Counted from the stretch's first letter, positions 37,101 through 51,733 are shown. The stretch is 64,000 nt of DNA from Paramecium sonneborni (GCA_905182985.1 CAJJDN010000103.1:329882-393881), one strand, 5' to 3'. Program-made: numbers and translations. The notes: a model not told the origin generated them from the letters alone.

Positions 37101-40100
37101 ATAATGGTGAATTCAAATTAAACATGCCTAACTGAAATATCGTTTAAATAATCAAAAAGTTATGGAGTTTCTAGTATATCTAAATAATCGTATTAAAAAA
37201 AGCGGAAAAGAGGAATATTTTTGACCATAAAATTTTCATCATTTGATTATAGATATAAATCATAAAAGTCATTACCATCACAATAAAGGTTTTAAAGAAT
37301 CATAATTTTATTATAACATTTATCAAATTTGTTACAAACTACAATAGTTTAAGTTAAAGAATCATAGTGATATTTTTCTTATGAATTAGTATAGATTGAC
37401 TTTTCAAAGCATATTCGAGTCTAAAATTTGTTTTAGTCAGTTAAAATAAAGTATGGATTGACTTATTGTATTTCTTAATCACTTCTATCTAAACATGCTT
37501 TACAATTAGAAGGACATTAGATACATAATCCATCTTGATTTGAAGATTTAATAAAGCCAGAGATAGTTTCCAAACATTATATGCAAGTAGCTTATCCATC
37601 AATAATTTCACATTTATTGCAATTTGAATCACAATCTTTAATGCACTTTTAATGATATAGAATATAACCATAATGACATGAAGTACAAATTAAATTCAAA
37701 TCAGATTCAGAATTTGTTGATGCATAATTTTCAAATGAATGATCATTATTATGATTTATAAAATGTTTATAATAGGCTTTAATATTCCATTTCCAATAAT
37801 CTCCATATTATTAATTTTATTGAATGCATGTCTTACAGATTTATCCACATTATGTACATTAACCTGTTAAAACTCCTGCATAAAATCCATCTTCACAGAT
37901 TATGCAAAATGAATCATTTTCTGTGTAATTGTGAATACATGAGATACAATTTTTTATTCTTGTACAATTAGACACTTAAACAGCATTGTCATCATTTTTA
38001 CTAATAATACATATTTTTTTAAAATCTTGTACTTATATAATAGCAAATTGACAATCATCAGCTATTTCTTTTAACTCACATTTTTATGTATTTTAATTGT
38101 AATGATAATTCTCTTTGCATAAAGCACAGCCCACATTTACTTAACGAATATTTTAATTTATAACTTTAAAATTAATATCTAAGGTGGTTTAAATTATACC
38201 TCCATTAAGTATATAATCATAACAGTAAATACAATTTTGAATATTACATTAAATACAATTTTTACCATCAATAGATAGATAATATTATGAAGGTGAACCT
38301 TTGCAATAATAACAGAATTGCAATCCATCACATTTCTAACAATTATCCCCACATGAGACACACTTATTATGTAAAATAATAGAATTGCCTTCACAACTAT
38401 TACATTAATATGAGCCATCATTATATGAATAACATTATTAGCAATCTTCGCATAAAATACATAATCTTTCCTTATTTAGATAATAATTTAAATTGCAAGA
38501 TTCGCATTAATACTAATTTGAACAATATCTACAACCATCTATGCAAGGTATGCATTAATTGTTTTTAAAATAAAAACCTTCTTTACATACTCCTTAACTA
38601 ATACAACCTTGACATAATTAAAGTTGTTGGATTTCATCAACCAATTCAAGCATATTAAAGAAAAGATAATCATTTTCATTTCTTTATTAAACTTAAAATA
38701 AATATTCTGGATTTGATTAATAAGTTTATGCACTCATTTTACAAGTCAATGTCTATCCAAATTGTTTAGGTGATACAAAACAATCTAAACAATTTATTTT
38801 AGTACTTGAGTATAGATCAAAATAATAAGGGCTTAATAAAAAATAATTTAATACCACTAAACACATATGTTTTTGTATTAAAAATAACCGAAACTACATT
38901 CAATAAGATCTTAATTACAATTACTATAACCTATCAACTAGCAATCTAGTTCTATCTCTTAAATTTATATAAGAGGGAAAGCTTTTATAACAGATTAACA
39001 TTCTTAAACACCATCTTTATCAACATATCTTTATTAACAAGCACAAGTTTTTTCTTTTTTTGAAAGTTATCTAAAACTATACTCAGGACATGTTAAACAG
39101 TTAGTTTTTGTTGGTCCATCACAACTTAAACAAGAATAATGACATGTAGGTTTATAAACATCAATGTAAGGTTTACATAAAAGTTATAAGTTAATATCAC
39201 TTACAAATCCTTTTAAATAATTTTATGTATAATCATCTCCTCCTAAAAAAATATAAAATTTAGATCCAGAAAAATGACGAATTGGTTTACTCCATGTCTA
39301 TATACGAACCTAATTAATTGAAGGGAAATATATTTAAAATTATGGTTATCCATTATTGTTTTATGTTCCTATTTCATATTAAAAATAATGCCATTTTATA
39401 AGTAACTCTGAATATTCATCTCCAAATTATTAAATTGTGTCATCTTCATTTGTCTTGTATCTCTTTTTAATAGGAAATTAATATGAATAAGTTGATATTT
39501 GAAAACCATTCTCTGAAGGTATAATACTTTAATAATATTTTAAAAAGATATCTCTATCACCAATTTGTAAATCATCACTATAATCTTTATTAATAGTTAT
39601 TCTAAAAATAACAGTCTCTAAATAATTCTCCATTGATTGACTTAGCACTATCCAACCTTTAATTACATATCTAAATGATTCAAATTCTTAAGTATTAACT
39701 TTTATATAATTATCTCCATTCATTTCTTAATTATTTGTACTTATTTCGTAACTCCAATTATAGCATGTTACATAGGATAAAAAGTCTTAAGAACATGATT
39801 ATAAATCTAAAAACACATTATCCTGCTTGGCCGAAAAAATACTGGAAAGACGTCCTTTAAATTAACTCAATATTATCAATTTTCCTTCCTAATCTTTGTA
39901 CTAATAAACATTTCCAACATTATGTTTTATTTTATCTAAAAATTGAGGTAGATCATTTACTATCTAAAGTGGCAAAACTTATTAAGAATTATAAAATCCA
40001 AATATTGTTTATCCTAATGTTATCTCAAAATAACAATAAAACATTATCCATTAGTTTTCATATAAATAATTGTCAAATTCAAATAATAATGTATTTATTT

Positions 40101-40529
40101 AAGTCTTAAACGAGTAAAATACCTTGTGACTTATTTTTTATTAATTTTAATCAATATCAACAGAAACTACAATTATTTTAAACTTTTCATTGCTTTGATC
40201 TATTGAGTATATAAATTAACCTCCATTTATAACAATTTATTCATTTAATATACTGAAATCTTCAGATGCTCTATTTGCTAAAAGTGATAATAAATCATTA
40301 TACATAGCTCTCTTATTTCTGCTAATGGCATATATTTCATCCAAACTCCAAATCCTACATTCATTTCTCCTAATATTAATTCTTTAGGTAAAGTTTAATC
40401 AATTGAAAATTTATTACTGTTTGTCCCTAAAATCGGCCTCATGGTTGAAAATTAACAATAATTCTAAACTTATCTATGATATAATTCTATTTACTTACTT
40501 AAAAAACAAAACGAAGAGCATTGATACAT
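31162..40529 (-). CDS. Giant Cys-rich multi-TM membrane protein with repetitive beta-helix-like ectodomain
   Basis: About 3,070-3,100 aa. Introns 40319-ish (26 nt, GTATAATGATT...), 38832-38854 (23 nt) and 34539-34563 (25 nt) make the frame consistent to TGA 31162-31164. The start is either ATG 40529 (upstream, in frame) or ATG 40442; neither gives a strong signal peptide. Order: an N-terminal ectodomain of strand-rich sequence (about 450 aa); furin/EGF-like Cys-rich modules with many CxxC pairs (39.1-37.4 kb); about 1,200 aa rich in Asn, Ile and Ser with recurring short motifs such as IKNTTF and LKNSN, typical of parallel beta-helix surface proteins; a second Cys module ending CILGHIGALCEQCDLY; then a multi-TM block (32.7-31.7 kb) and a hydrophilic tail. 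This suggests a large surface or endomembrane protein with an unknown extracellular ligand. It is intron-poor for its size. Confidence 0.85.
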
Positions 40530-42184
40530 AAAAATTAACAAACATTAAATTATGCTAAATAAAATGATTATGTATTTAATTAAGAAAAATAAGAAATTTC
40601 TTTGAGTTCAATGAAATAATCAAATTTTAATAAATAAAGCAAGTTTGCAATTTCTCTTAACAAACATTACATATGAAATAATTGGTAAATAAAATTCTAT
40701 TTTTATTGATTTTTAAATAGGGAATGATAAATTATCAATTAAACAATAAGAATTCAATATTTTTATTTAAAAAAACCAACAAAATAATTTTGAACTAGAA
40801 ATCATTGGGAAATCTAAAACGAACTTCATAAAACTATTTGCCATTCAAATTTCTTTATTATCTTATGTTACATAAATTAAACTAAAATATTAAAAATAAC
40901 TTTTTAAAAAATTAGTTTGCTTGATGAAAAATCCTCTTAATATATAAAATTGTTCACAATAAATTTGGCAAATAATATCAAATTGTTTTTCTTAAAGTTT
41001 CTAAATCGATTTTTCGCCTTTGTTATGTTTAAGTATTTTTAATTATGCTGCAATTGTCTTTGAAAACGATTATAAAATTAAAAATTACCATGTATTTATG
41101 CATTTCAAAATGAGTGAAAAAAAATTAATGAAAAAAATTATATTTCATATTTACATAAAGAATGAAATTTTCTTTTCTTTTTTTCAGGATATCTAAAATT
41201 CTTTCATTGTTGACAGATATTTACAAAAATTTTAAATTATTTATTTTAGATCAAATAAGAGTGGAAATAAAAAAATTTCTTATAACTCTATAACTTATAT
41301 CATTTTTTATCTAATGGAAATTTGGAAAAATGAAATATTTATAATTTATAAAATAAAAATAAGAGCTTATTGACAAAAACAAAATTTGAAAAGAAAAAAT
41401 GAGAGACATATAGTTATTTTGTAGACCTCTTTAACATTAATATATAAAATTATATTCTTGATTTCATATATTATAATTCCATTTTAGGCTTTTAAATAAA
41501 AAAATTAGTTTAGATTAGAGACTTATTCATTTTTATATAATTAAAAATAGATTATTCTCTTTTAACCCAAATAATTTTACTTAATTCATAATAAAAGTTT
41601 TTTTTTTCTGATGTAATTAATATTGTTTATAAAAATTCTGAAAATTTCATAAATATGAGACTAAAAAGATTGAATAAATGAAAATTGAATTATAAAATTA
41701 CTCATTTACTATATTATTTATGTAAAAATGAAATTGTTTTAACATATAAAAAAAGAATTATAATTTTACATTTTACAATATATAAATAACAATATCATAG
41801 TATGAAACATTTTATATATATCTATTTTCATTTCTTAAAAAGACAATATTATTTTTTAAAAAATAATTTAGGTTATTTGATTGTGAATCAAATAAATTTT
41901 TTAACTTAAATTTAGATTAAATTTGGATGTTTTTTTAATTCATCTAAATATGACTCAGCTCAAATAACTTTAAAAATATGTCAGTTTTTAAACTGCAATT
42001 CATCTTTTTTAAAGAAAAATTTGATTCAAAAAGCTAGTCTTATCTTGTATTATTCAAATTACTTGGCGATAGTATTTTTAATTAGTGCGTATTATAAAAA
42101 AGAAAATTCAAATTTATTATCCTATGTATATGAGCTTAAAAGGAATTGATTAATTTACAACTTGATATTATTATTCAAAAAAAT
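40530..42184. other. Gene-free spacer between two divergent giant genes
   Basis: About 1.65 kb of very AT-rich sequence separating the start of the membrane-protein gene (-) from the start of the STAND gene (+). No ORF, RNA gene or repeat of note. It must hold both promoters, and is much longer than other head-to-head spacers here. Confidence 0.5.
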
Positions 42185-45100
42185 ATGTGTAATACTTTAA
42201 GACAACCTACAATAACCAAAATAAAAGATGATTGGATTGCTTAATTTATAAAATAAAAAAATCTAATTAATGGTCTAATCTAAGAACACCTAAATGAAAT
42301 ACAAAATAAGAGGGCATATATGATCAATTTTAAAATAAATATTTTTTTAAGGGGAGGAGGATGCGGAAATACTAAGATTCCTTAAGTGAAATTAGGAAAA
42401 CTTTAAGACTAATTTCCACCAAATTTTGCTATGAATTTAAAATTATTCACGGATACAATATCTGAAAAATCATTCCTGTTTTAGGATAAATTACATTAGG
42501 ATGAAGTGCTTTCTGCATTTTAATGGTTTTACAATAATAAAGAATATTTTTAAATTATCTGTAATGATGATTCAATAAATTCAAAATTTTATCATCTAAT
42601 AGAAAAAAGTGCAGAGATATTGTTAAAATCACTTATAGTTTACATTAAATTATCTGGGTTTTTATTTCATTAATTGCTTGAAATTTGTAATGATCTTTTT
42701 AGAGTGATTTTTTCATATTAATTAAAAAATGAAGAGAGATATATGCAAGAAAGTTTAAAATAAAGTTTACTTGAAATTATAACAGAAATAGAAAGCTAAA
42801 TGAGTGTTGAATCAATGAATATTTAAAAAAGTGGAGTTGAATAAGAAATTTAGCTTATTAAAACATGTTTAGCACATTGTCGAACTAATTCCGAATAAGA
42901 AAAAGAAATAGTAATTTCAATATTATGTGGTGCAGCAAGTTCTATTTCAGAATTAAAGCCTAGTGAAGAATTAATAAATTCTCTAATTGAAGCAGGTAAA
43001 TTTTTACTTCTTAATTTTTATGATAAATAAATCTAACATCCTTTGTAAAAATATGAAATTTATTATTTTTTTGAGAATCTTAAATGGTCAATTATACATT
43101 AATTGAAATTAGGATTTTCTGTTTAGAAAACAATTAATCCGTTAATAGAAGGATATAATTTATATATTAAATAATCTTAAGATTGGATGATACATGCTTG
43201 TTGGATCAAATTCATATCTGATTTAATGGCATATCGACCTGTGATAAATAAGATATAAATATACTAAACCTATAAATCTGAATAAATAATATGGAATTAA
43301 TTAATACTTACAAATTAAATTATTTAACTACCATATGATAAATCCTCTGGAAAACTCTAAATTTTTGGGAAGAAAAATTCTTTATTATTGAAATAATTTA
43401 AATAATTAATACTATTTTAGGAGTATTTACTTGATATATAGGAACAATTTTATTTATTTCCTGCTTATTCACACTTTTAATTTGACAATTAATTATAAGG
43501 ATAGGTTGATAATGATGAATTTCTTATTAAATTATTACTTAGTGAGTCTACTTTAGAAACAATATCTATATTAAACAATTTTCTAAAAACATCCTCTGAA
43601 GAATTAACAAATCATTTTGATTCTATTAATTAATAATATTGTTAAACGAATAAATTTATTTATTCAAGTAAAGTAAATGATAGAATTTAAAGAGATGATA
43701 TTTCATATATGATAAAATAAATTAAAATACATCAGAAATCTTTATTCTTTAATTTATATGAATTAAATATTCTCGTTAATCAAGATAGAGAGTACACTAT
43801 TACAACATTAAATATTTTGAAATAAAATCAATAATTTTTTAAAGAAAATACATTAAAATCATAAATAATTTTATTATAGAAGATTAATTAATTAGAAGAA
43901 TAATATACAAAGAACTATCAAGTTAATGTAGAAAAATTTCCATCATTTTTTATTTAGATCTTTCATTAATTGTCATTATATCAAGTGGATTCTTTTTTTA
44001 CTGTTGATTTATAAAATATAAACTTTAAAGAGATTCATTTTGATTAGAAATAATTTATTGAAACAGTTCAGAATCTTAATAAATTTTTAGAAAAATACAT
44101 AAGTGATTCAAAATCTATAAAGCAATAATTTTCAAAGATTTGCATATCAAAGGAAATAAAAAATTATTTTGATCAAAAAATATCATTAAAAGACTAATCT
44201 CAAACTTTAATTAATATTTATAATTTGAATATGATTTAGAAATTAGCAAGAGAATTCTATGATTAATATTCAAAGTTCGAGAGCCAGTAAAATATAACAA
44301 ATAATACATAAGTTGATCTTAGGCTAAATTTACTTTGGTGTAATTAGATTATAAAAGTTTTATAAATTTTCAAAATGCTTTTTGAACTTCAATAAAAGAA
44401 AATTTTATCTCTCAAAAAACAAAGTCAAGATGGAATTTCAAAGGAGATTTGTTAAGATTTAAAAGAATCTTTTAATTATAATAATATTAAAAGCTTTTTG
44501 GAAAATCTAATTGCTGAGAAAAAGGCTCTTTTTCTTAATTTACTTAATGAAAATAAGGAGATTGGATATCAAGTAATAGAATTAAATAATTTATAAGAAA
44601 TAAGTTTATCAATAAATGAAGGTATTGATGCAATTTAATAATAAAATTGGCCTGATGATTTTAAATAAATTTAAATCCTGGTGTTTTAAGAAGTGAAAAA
44701 TAAAATCCAAATCTTGGAATTATTAAAAAAGAATTAAAAATAACTCATTCTTGAAATCCTTTAACTTTTTGATAGATAAAAAGAGTCATTAAGTTAAGAA
44801 AAATAATTAGATCAATCTTAGATCTAATTGATGAGTAAAACAAATGAAAAGATTTAATCATAAAATTAGACCATTTTTGATTTGTTAATTTCCCAAAATT
44901 TATTTAATTGGGAAGAACAAAATTAATAAATACAAGATTTATTATAAAGTGTAAAAAAAATTTAGACGATCATCAAATAAAAAAATTCAAACTTTTAATA
45001 AACTTAAGTGTAATTTAGCAAAGCTATTTATGAAATTATTGGAGATTCATTTAATAAAAACTTTATAGAGATTTATTCAGATATGAGCACAGAATTGAAT

Positions 45101-48100
45101 AATTTTCTTATAAAGATTTGTGAATAAAAGTAAACTATTTTTAATGATAGCTTTTAATCTTAATTGTCAGAAAAACCATATTTTACCCAAATGCTCACAT
45201 TATAGATAATTTTTTAAGACTCTTAGTCATTCTTATAATAAAACTTAATATCTAATCAAGAATAATCTAAAGAAAAAGCTTACACATTCATGTTAGAGGA
45301 ATTAAAAAAAGAAAATTGTAAAGAATAAGGAAATGACCTTGCAGCAATTTTTGAAGAATCTTCATACAAAGTTCGAGAGGCAGTAGTTTTTAATTTAATT
45401 AAATTATAATCAATAATTTAAGAATTTGCAATATAGGATTTTTGTTAAAATATATTGAAATAAATATGGATGATTGAAAAGCATACAAGTGTGAGAAATA
45501 TATTAAAGAATAAAGAAATGATTGAAATGTAAAAATAATTATTTTCTAAAGACTTGTCAAATTTTACAAATAAATTAAAAATAGAAATGTAGAATAAGTT
45601 AAAAAAATTGGAATAGTTAGAAACCTAAGTTCTTATAAGTGAAAATAAAGTAGAATTAAAAAATTAACTTTAATAAGCTTATGAAGATTTTGAAACATAT
45701 TTAGACAATGTTTCAGATATGTCATAGAAAATGGATATTAGTTTGATCTTCTTAAGAGAAATAAGGAAAGATTTGAAATCAATAAAAAGTTCGATAGATT
45801 AGATTCTTTTAAGTATGAAAGGTATAGAAGATGATTTAAGAAGATTAAGTGGAAAAGATTTTAGAGAATTATTATAGATAAGAAAGGATAAGATTTTGAA
45901 ATAAAAATAGGAAGCTGAATTGGATTAAGTTCATATTTAATTTAACACCTAGGAATTTGATCCTTTAACAGGGAAGAAAAAAGATAATGGATTTGGAAAT
46001 TTATAATCGCATTTAATTTCAAAATAGTACAACAATTATGAAGGTGAAGTAAATGAATTCTTATGGAGTGATGGAGAACAATATAAAGATGTTATGTTAT
46101 TAAAAGGTAAAGCAGGTTCTGGTAAGAGTAGAGCATCTAGAAATATAGAAGAGTTTTTATGGATTAATGAATTAACAACTCCTTAATGGATTCCTATCTT
46201 TGTTTCACTACCATCTTTAAAGAATCCAAAACATAATCTAATTGAATAAGCTTTAGAATCTTAAAATTATAATTTTGATAAAATTTAAATTAGAGAATTT
46301 AAAGAAGCTATTATAAATGGAAATCTAAAAGTAGTTTTTATTTTAGAAAGTTATGATGAAATGTAAATTGAATTAATTTAGACTAATTTGTATTAAACTA
46401 ATAGATTTTCAAATGACTTAAATCTTTAAATATCAGGTTAAAATGTGAAATTTATAATAACAACAAGAGAAGAGATTTTAACAACAATTGGATATTAAAC
46501 ATGGTTTTATGGTAAGAATCTTGAAACATTAAAAGAGGTTGAGTTATTACCATTTAATTATGATCAAAGCTCTGAATATATAAAATAATATTCTGAAGTA
46601 AGTGTGAAAAGAACAGTTAAAAAGTATTATGAATTTCTTAAGTAATTAAAATCTCAAAATTTTTCTCTTAATGAATTTAAGTTTATTTGGAATTCTTTAG
46701 ATGATTGTATAAACATAATTATAAATTAAAAATAAGATCAAGATATGTTATTTTAATCATAAGATGTAGATAAAATAATTTAAAAGCTTCTAACTATAGA
46801 GTTCTTTAATTATATTAGAGCAGATTAAATGATTTAGTTAAGAAAAGAACTTCTATAATTATGGAGTTAATAGAAATTCTCTTAAGTAATTAATAATGTT
46901 AGTATTAATCATTTAATGAGTACTCCATTTATGATGGAAATAATTGTTTATGTATTGCCAAAGATGTCGTCTACATTTTCAGAATCTAATTTTTTAAGAG
47001 AAACTTTAAAATAAAAATATTTTTAACTAAAAAAAGAATCTTTTAAACAAGATTTATTAATTGAAAAATATCAAAGCAAAAGAAACATTGTGGAAGCTAC
47101 AGATGTTTAATTGGATCAAGATGAATTAAGTTAGAAAATTGATAAAAAGTTATTAGAACACTTTTTTTAATTGATAGAAGAATTAGAAAGTTAAAACTTT
47201 TTTGAAAACTATTCAATTTCTTATCCAATTGATTTTTTGGATAATAATAGAATAATGTTAGGGAAAGTGTACAATGTAACAAATGATGCAAATTTTATAG
47301 TGTCAGCATTCAAATTAAATTAATTAACTGCATATGATTTTTATGAAACATTTTCATAATTTTATCATATGTAATAACTTTAAAAATGGAAAGAATTAGG
47401 GAAAACTTTCAATTATGATACAACTTTAATAGATTTACATGATTTCTCAATGTATTTAGCTCTTGATATGACTACATATGAACTTGTTCAAGTTGATTAT
47501 AAATAGAAGGGAATCTTATCATTAGCATAAGCTTTATAGGAAGGTAAAAAACAGGGTTCTTGGGAAGATTAATACTTTGATCAAAATTAACCTAATTCAG
47601 AATATTATGATTTTCTTAAAAAATGTATGTTATTGAGAGCAAGAGGAACCATTCATTCTTTTAGCCATAAATCAATATAAGAGTTTTTTGTAGCTAAATA
47701 TATCTTTAATTTACTCAATAAAGTATTTGTTTAAGAATCTAATTGTATATTAATCAAAAATAGTAGATTCAACTAAGATTAATTTAATATTTCTCTAGAC
47801 CATTTTCAAGGAGCAATAGAATTATTAAAGTCTAAATTAAAATAAATTTTGGATATTAAAAACAAGTTGATATTAATTATTTAATCTAGTGAAGATAATT
47901 TAGTACGAACATAATCTAATATAATGTACTTATTATGTTCTTTGAAAGAAAATTTAAATAATACTCATTTAAGCAATATATGTCTCTCCAATACTAAATT
48001 AAATGGTTTAAATTTTTTTGAATGCAACCTTAATAATACTAGATTTAATAAAGTTTCAATAGATTCTTGTAATTTTAATTGTGCCACAATTCAAAATGCA

Positions 48101-51100
48101 ATTTGGGAAAATTTGATTTGTAAAGAGAAACCAACTTTAATTGGTCTTGATTAAATAACAAGCATATAATTCACAAAAGATGGATAGAACTTGATTTCAG
48201 GAAGCAAAGATGGAAATATCAGTATTTGGTAAGTTTCTGAAATAAAATAACTTAAAAGATTTCAATTATCAAATGATGCTCAAGTAATTTCTACCTCACT
48301 TTCTGAAGAAACAAGTCTTTTAGCATGTTTATCAAATCACTCCATTTAATTATTCAATAGTAAAGAACTTAAATTAGAAAATTATTAGCCTTTGATAAAT
48401 TATGATTATAAAAAGGTTATGTTATCTTCTGATGGATAATATATTGCTGCACTAACATAAACTCTTAAAATTTATTTTTGGAAAATACAATCATTATAAA
48501 ATTAATGCTAAACTTAGAATTAGATTTTTAAATTAAAATTTAAGATAAAATGCCTTGCAATTTCACAAAGCACAAAACTATTGGCTATAGGTGGGTCTTA
48601 AGTTATTATATTATCTATTAATAATTTATCAGAATAGTAATAAATTGCATCATTACCAAATACTGCTTAATCATTGGCTTTTTCATTGAATGAATAAATT
48701 CTGGCTGTGGCAGATGAGAATAATAATATTAATTTTTGGAATTTAATAAACAAAAATTAAATTGAAATACATTTTTCTATTTAATTATCATAAGTTGCAA
48801 AAAAACTTTAATACTCTTCAAATGGTTAATACTTTATTTTAAGAGATGATGACTCTATCATACTATTTTAAACTGCATAAATCATTTCAAAATTAGATTT
48901 AAAAAGGGAAACTATTTATAAAAATTATTCAAAAAAGCCTTGGTAGAAAGATTTTGATATTTCTAAAAATTCTTAGTTCTTAGCTATTGCTACTACATAA
49001 GGTATAATTATACACAATTTAGAATCAAATTAAATCATAACAACAATCGAATAAGAAGATGAATATAATTAAGTGCAATTTGCTTAAGATGATGAATTAT
49101 TGATTTTTTCAGCAAGTTGGAATCGTCTTATTCAAGTCTACAATGTCAAAAACATTGATAATATGATAAAATTGTAAACAATCACATTACCCTTTAAAAC
49201 ACTTTAAGTCTGTTATTTATAGAATTCAAAATAACTACTTATTCGCAATACTCAATTTCTTACATTACATAGTTTATAAAATTGTGAATACTTTAAAATG
49301 ATTTAGATATAGAAATCTGATAATTATTCTAATTTTATATTGATCAATTAAGATTATTTTGGTATAATTATGGATGATCAAATTTGTTTTAAATCCCTTA
49401 ATGACACAGTAGATGTTGATTTTATTTTAAATTATGAAAAAAATGAGTTATTGCACAACAAATTTTGTTCAGACGGAATAACATTTTCAGTAATTTATAA
49501 TCGAGATTGTTATACTAAATATAATATTTAGACTAGGAAGATTATTAAATAAGAAAAATTGCAGGTGAATAAAATAAAGTCTATTTTTGTGAATAATCAA
49601 GAAACATTATGTATAATAATATAGAAGTAGGAAAATGGAGTAAAATTGTTATTATTTGATCTTTAGTTAAATAAAGCTATTTAAAATTTTGAAGACAGTA
49701 AGAACACTAACCACTCTTGTATATTAGCATAATTTTTTCCTGATGGATTTATTTTTGTTACTGGATATTCAAATGGCTTAATTAAATTATGGGATACTAA
49801 AACATGCAAACTATTATCTATGTTTTAAAGCAACACTTCTTCTATAAATCTTATTTCAATTTCTAAATAAGGTATTCTTGCACAAGTAAATTAGAGAAAA
49901 ATATAGTTATGGAACACAAAAGCTCTCTTATAATAACAATTTGAAATAGATGATCATTCTGATTCAATTTAATGTTTTGCAATTTCTCCTGATGGTTTAT
50001 AATTAATTTCTAGTTCAAATTCAGAAATTATTCGTTATGATTTATAAGATTTAAAGTAAATTGATGTACTTTTAAGAGCATCAAATCTTCCATCAATAAT
50101 ACAATTTTCATAAGACTCTCGTTACTTCGCTGCTCTTGATTAGGATAATCAAATTAATATTTGGAAAATTAATACAAAATATATAATTGAAAGACGCTTT
50201 AAATTACTATTTTCTCCTTGTATTAATTTCACCTTCTAAAATAATTTAATAATATCTCAACATGTTTCCAAATTGTTTCTTACTTGGAATCTAGATTAAA
50301 TATCTTAAAAATTAGTAAATTATAACAATAAATTAAAAAATTAACTTTTAGAAACTAATATCTTTTCTCCAAACTTAAAATTTTATGTATCTAATTCTCC
50401 TTTTCAAATAGTAAATATTGGATAAAATAAAAATTAGGAAAAGATTGAAAGTCCAAATTTAAATTTATAATCTAAGCTTGGTGTAATTTCGATCTCAAAA
50501 GATTCAACAAAAATCGCTTTTGAAGATTTAACAATCTAAATTATTATTTGGTCATTATTAACAAAATAATAAATAGCTATTTTGAAAGATGAGGAAACTT
50601 ACGATTTTACAATATTATCTATGACATTTTCAGGAGATTCTAAATTATTATTTTCTATACATGCTGATGAATTTTATAGAATTTGGAATTTATGTGATAA
50701 TTAAACAACTTTAATTTAAAAAACCTTATTAATGGAAAGTCTATAATGTTTCAGTTTGAGTGTAATTTAGGTACATTCTCACAAAATTGATGATTTTTTA
50801 ATTTTATGGTCATAAAAACAAATTTAAGAAAGTGATGAATATGAATAATTATGTTTTTCTTACCATAAAGTAAAGGAACCAAAAATTCTTTAATCTAACT
50901 TACTTACAGAGTCAGATTCTTATGAAGGATATGAAGAGCGAAAGAATTTTTTAATTAATTTTAGTGTTGCTTATTCTGAAAATAAATAATTATTAGCTGT
51001 TTAAAGAATGACTTATTTGACAGTCTTTGACCTTGTTAAATAAGAAGAAATGTTTGTTTTTGAAGGCAATTCATTAAGAAAGTCAAATATTTCAACAATA

Positions 51101-51733
51101 TTGTTGTTCATCAATGATGATTAAACTTTATTAGGTTTAGGAAGAGATCATATATTAAGATATTGGGACTTTAAAGGAAATATTAAGATAAATTTAAAAT
51201 AAAAAGTACCTGCTAAAGCATTTCATTATAACAAAATTTCTTAATTTATAAAAGTTCTTGGATAAGATAATTTAGTTTATTAGTATTTAATTGAGGATTT
51301 TACAGAAATCTGCTAGTTTTCTAATATACAAAGTTTATCTTCCTAAGAATCAAATAATAATAAATCAACTAATATCTTTGATTACTAAATAGAAGATTAA
51401 GATAGCATTTGTATAAATATAATTGATAAAAGTACTAAAGAAGTCAAGTATTTTTTATTAAATTAATTTTCATCTGAAATTAATTGTCTAATTTTTTCTA
51501 GGGATCAAAAACATTTTATTCTAGGAATGAAGGATGGCTCTGTATGGATTTACACTAAAATAGACAAATTCACTGAACAAAAATATGGAAAATTAATATG
51601 TGTTAAAGTTTTTGGAAAAAGTCCATTATTATAAACAGATAGTTGCAATGTCAATAGTTCAAAATTTTTTACCCTTGATAATGAAAATTTAATAGGGCTC
51701 TTCATGTAAAAGGGTGCAATTTCATCTTATTGA
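42185..51733 (+). CDS. Giant intronless STAND NTPase (NACHT-like) with pentapeptide and WD40 repeats
   Basis: A single open frame of 3,183 codons, no intron. Residues 1-1250 are Gln/Lys/Leu-rich, helical and coiled-coil-like. A P-loop NTPase follows: Walker A GKAGSGKS at 1308-1315, Walker B VVFILESYDE at 1383-1392, and sensor-type FIITTREE near 1422. The layout (extended acidic Walker B, then Arg) fits STAND/NACHT ATPases, with Glu where Asp is usual. After a helical stretch ending HSFSHKSIQEFFVAKYIF (the typical post-NACHT ARM/winged-helix end, STANDs) comes a pentapeptide-repeat segment (about 1915-1975: NTHLSNICLSNTKLNGLNF). WD40 repeats begin near 1990 (ITSIQFTKDGQNLISGSKDG, ISIWQV) and run to the end with other copies such as GYSNGLIKLWDTKTCK. 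STAND proteins are ligand-triggered oligomerising switches; the N-terminal effector is not recognised here. Confidence 0.93.

Noticed and set aside
37489..38733. Three small minus-strand ORFs with Met starts
   Set aside because: They are out-of-frame shadows of the Cys-rich part of the giant gene; the true frame keeps the CxxC spacing.
40319..40440. A stop in the N-terminal part of the giant membrane-protein gene
   Set aside because: It is removed by a canonical 26-nt intron (GTATAATG...TTTTAG), after which the frame agrees with the rest of the gene.
42185..51733. Retrotransposon or selfish element explanation for the intronless giant ORF
   Set aside because: No reverse transcriptase, integrase or terminal repeats; domains are STAND NTPase, pentapeptide and WD40.
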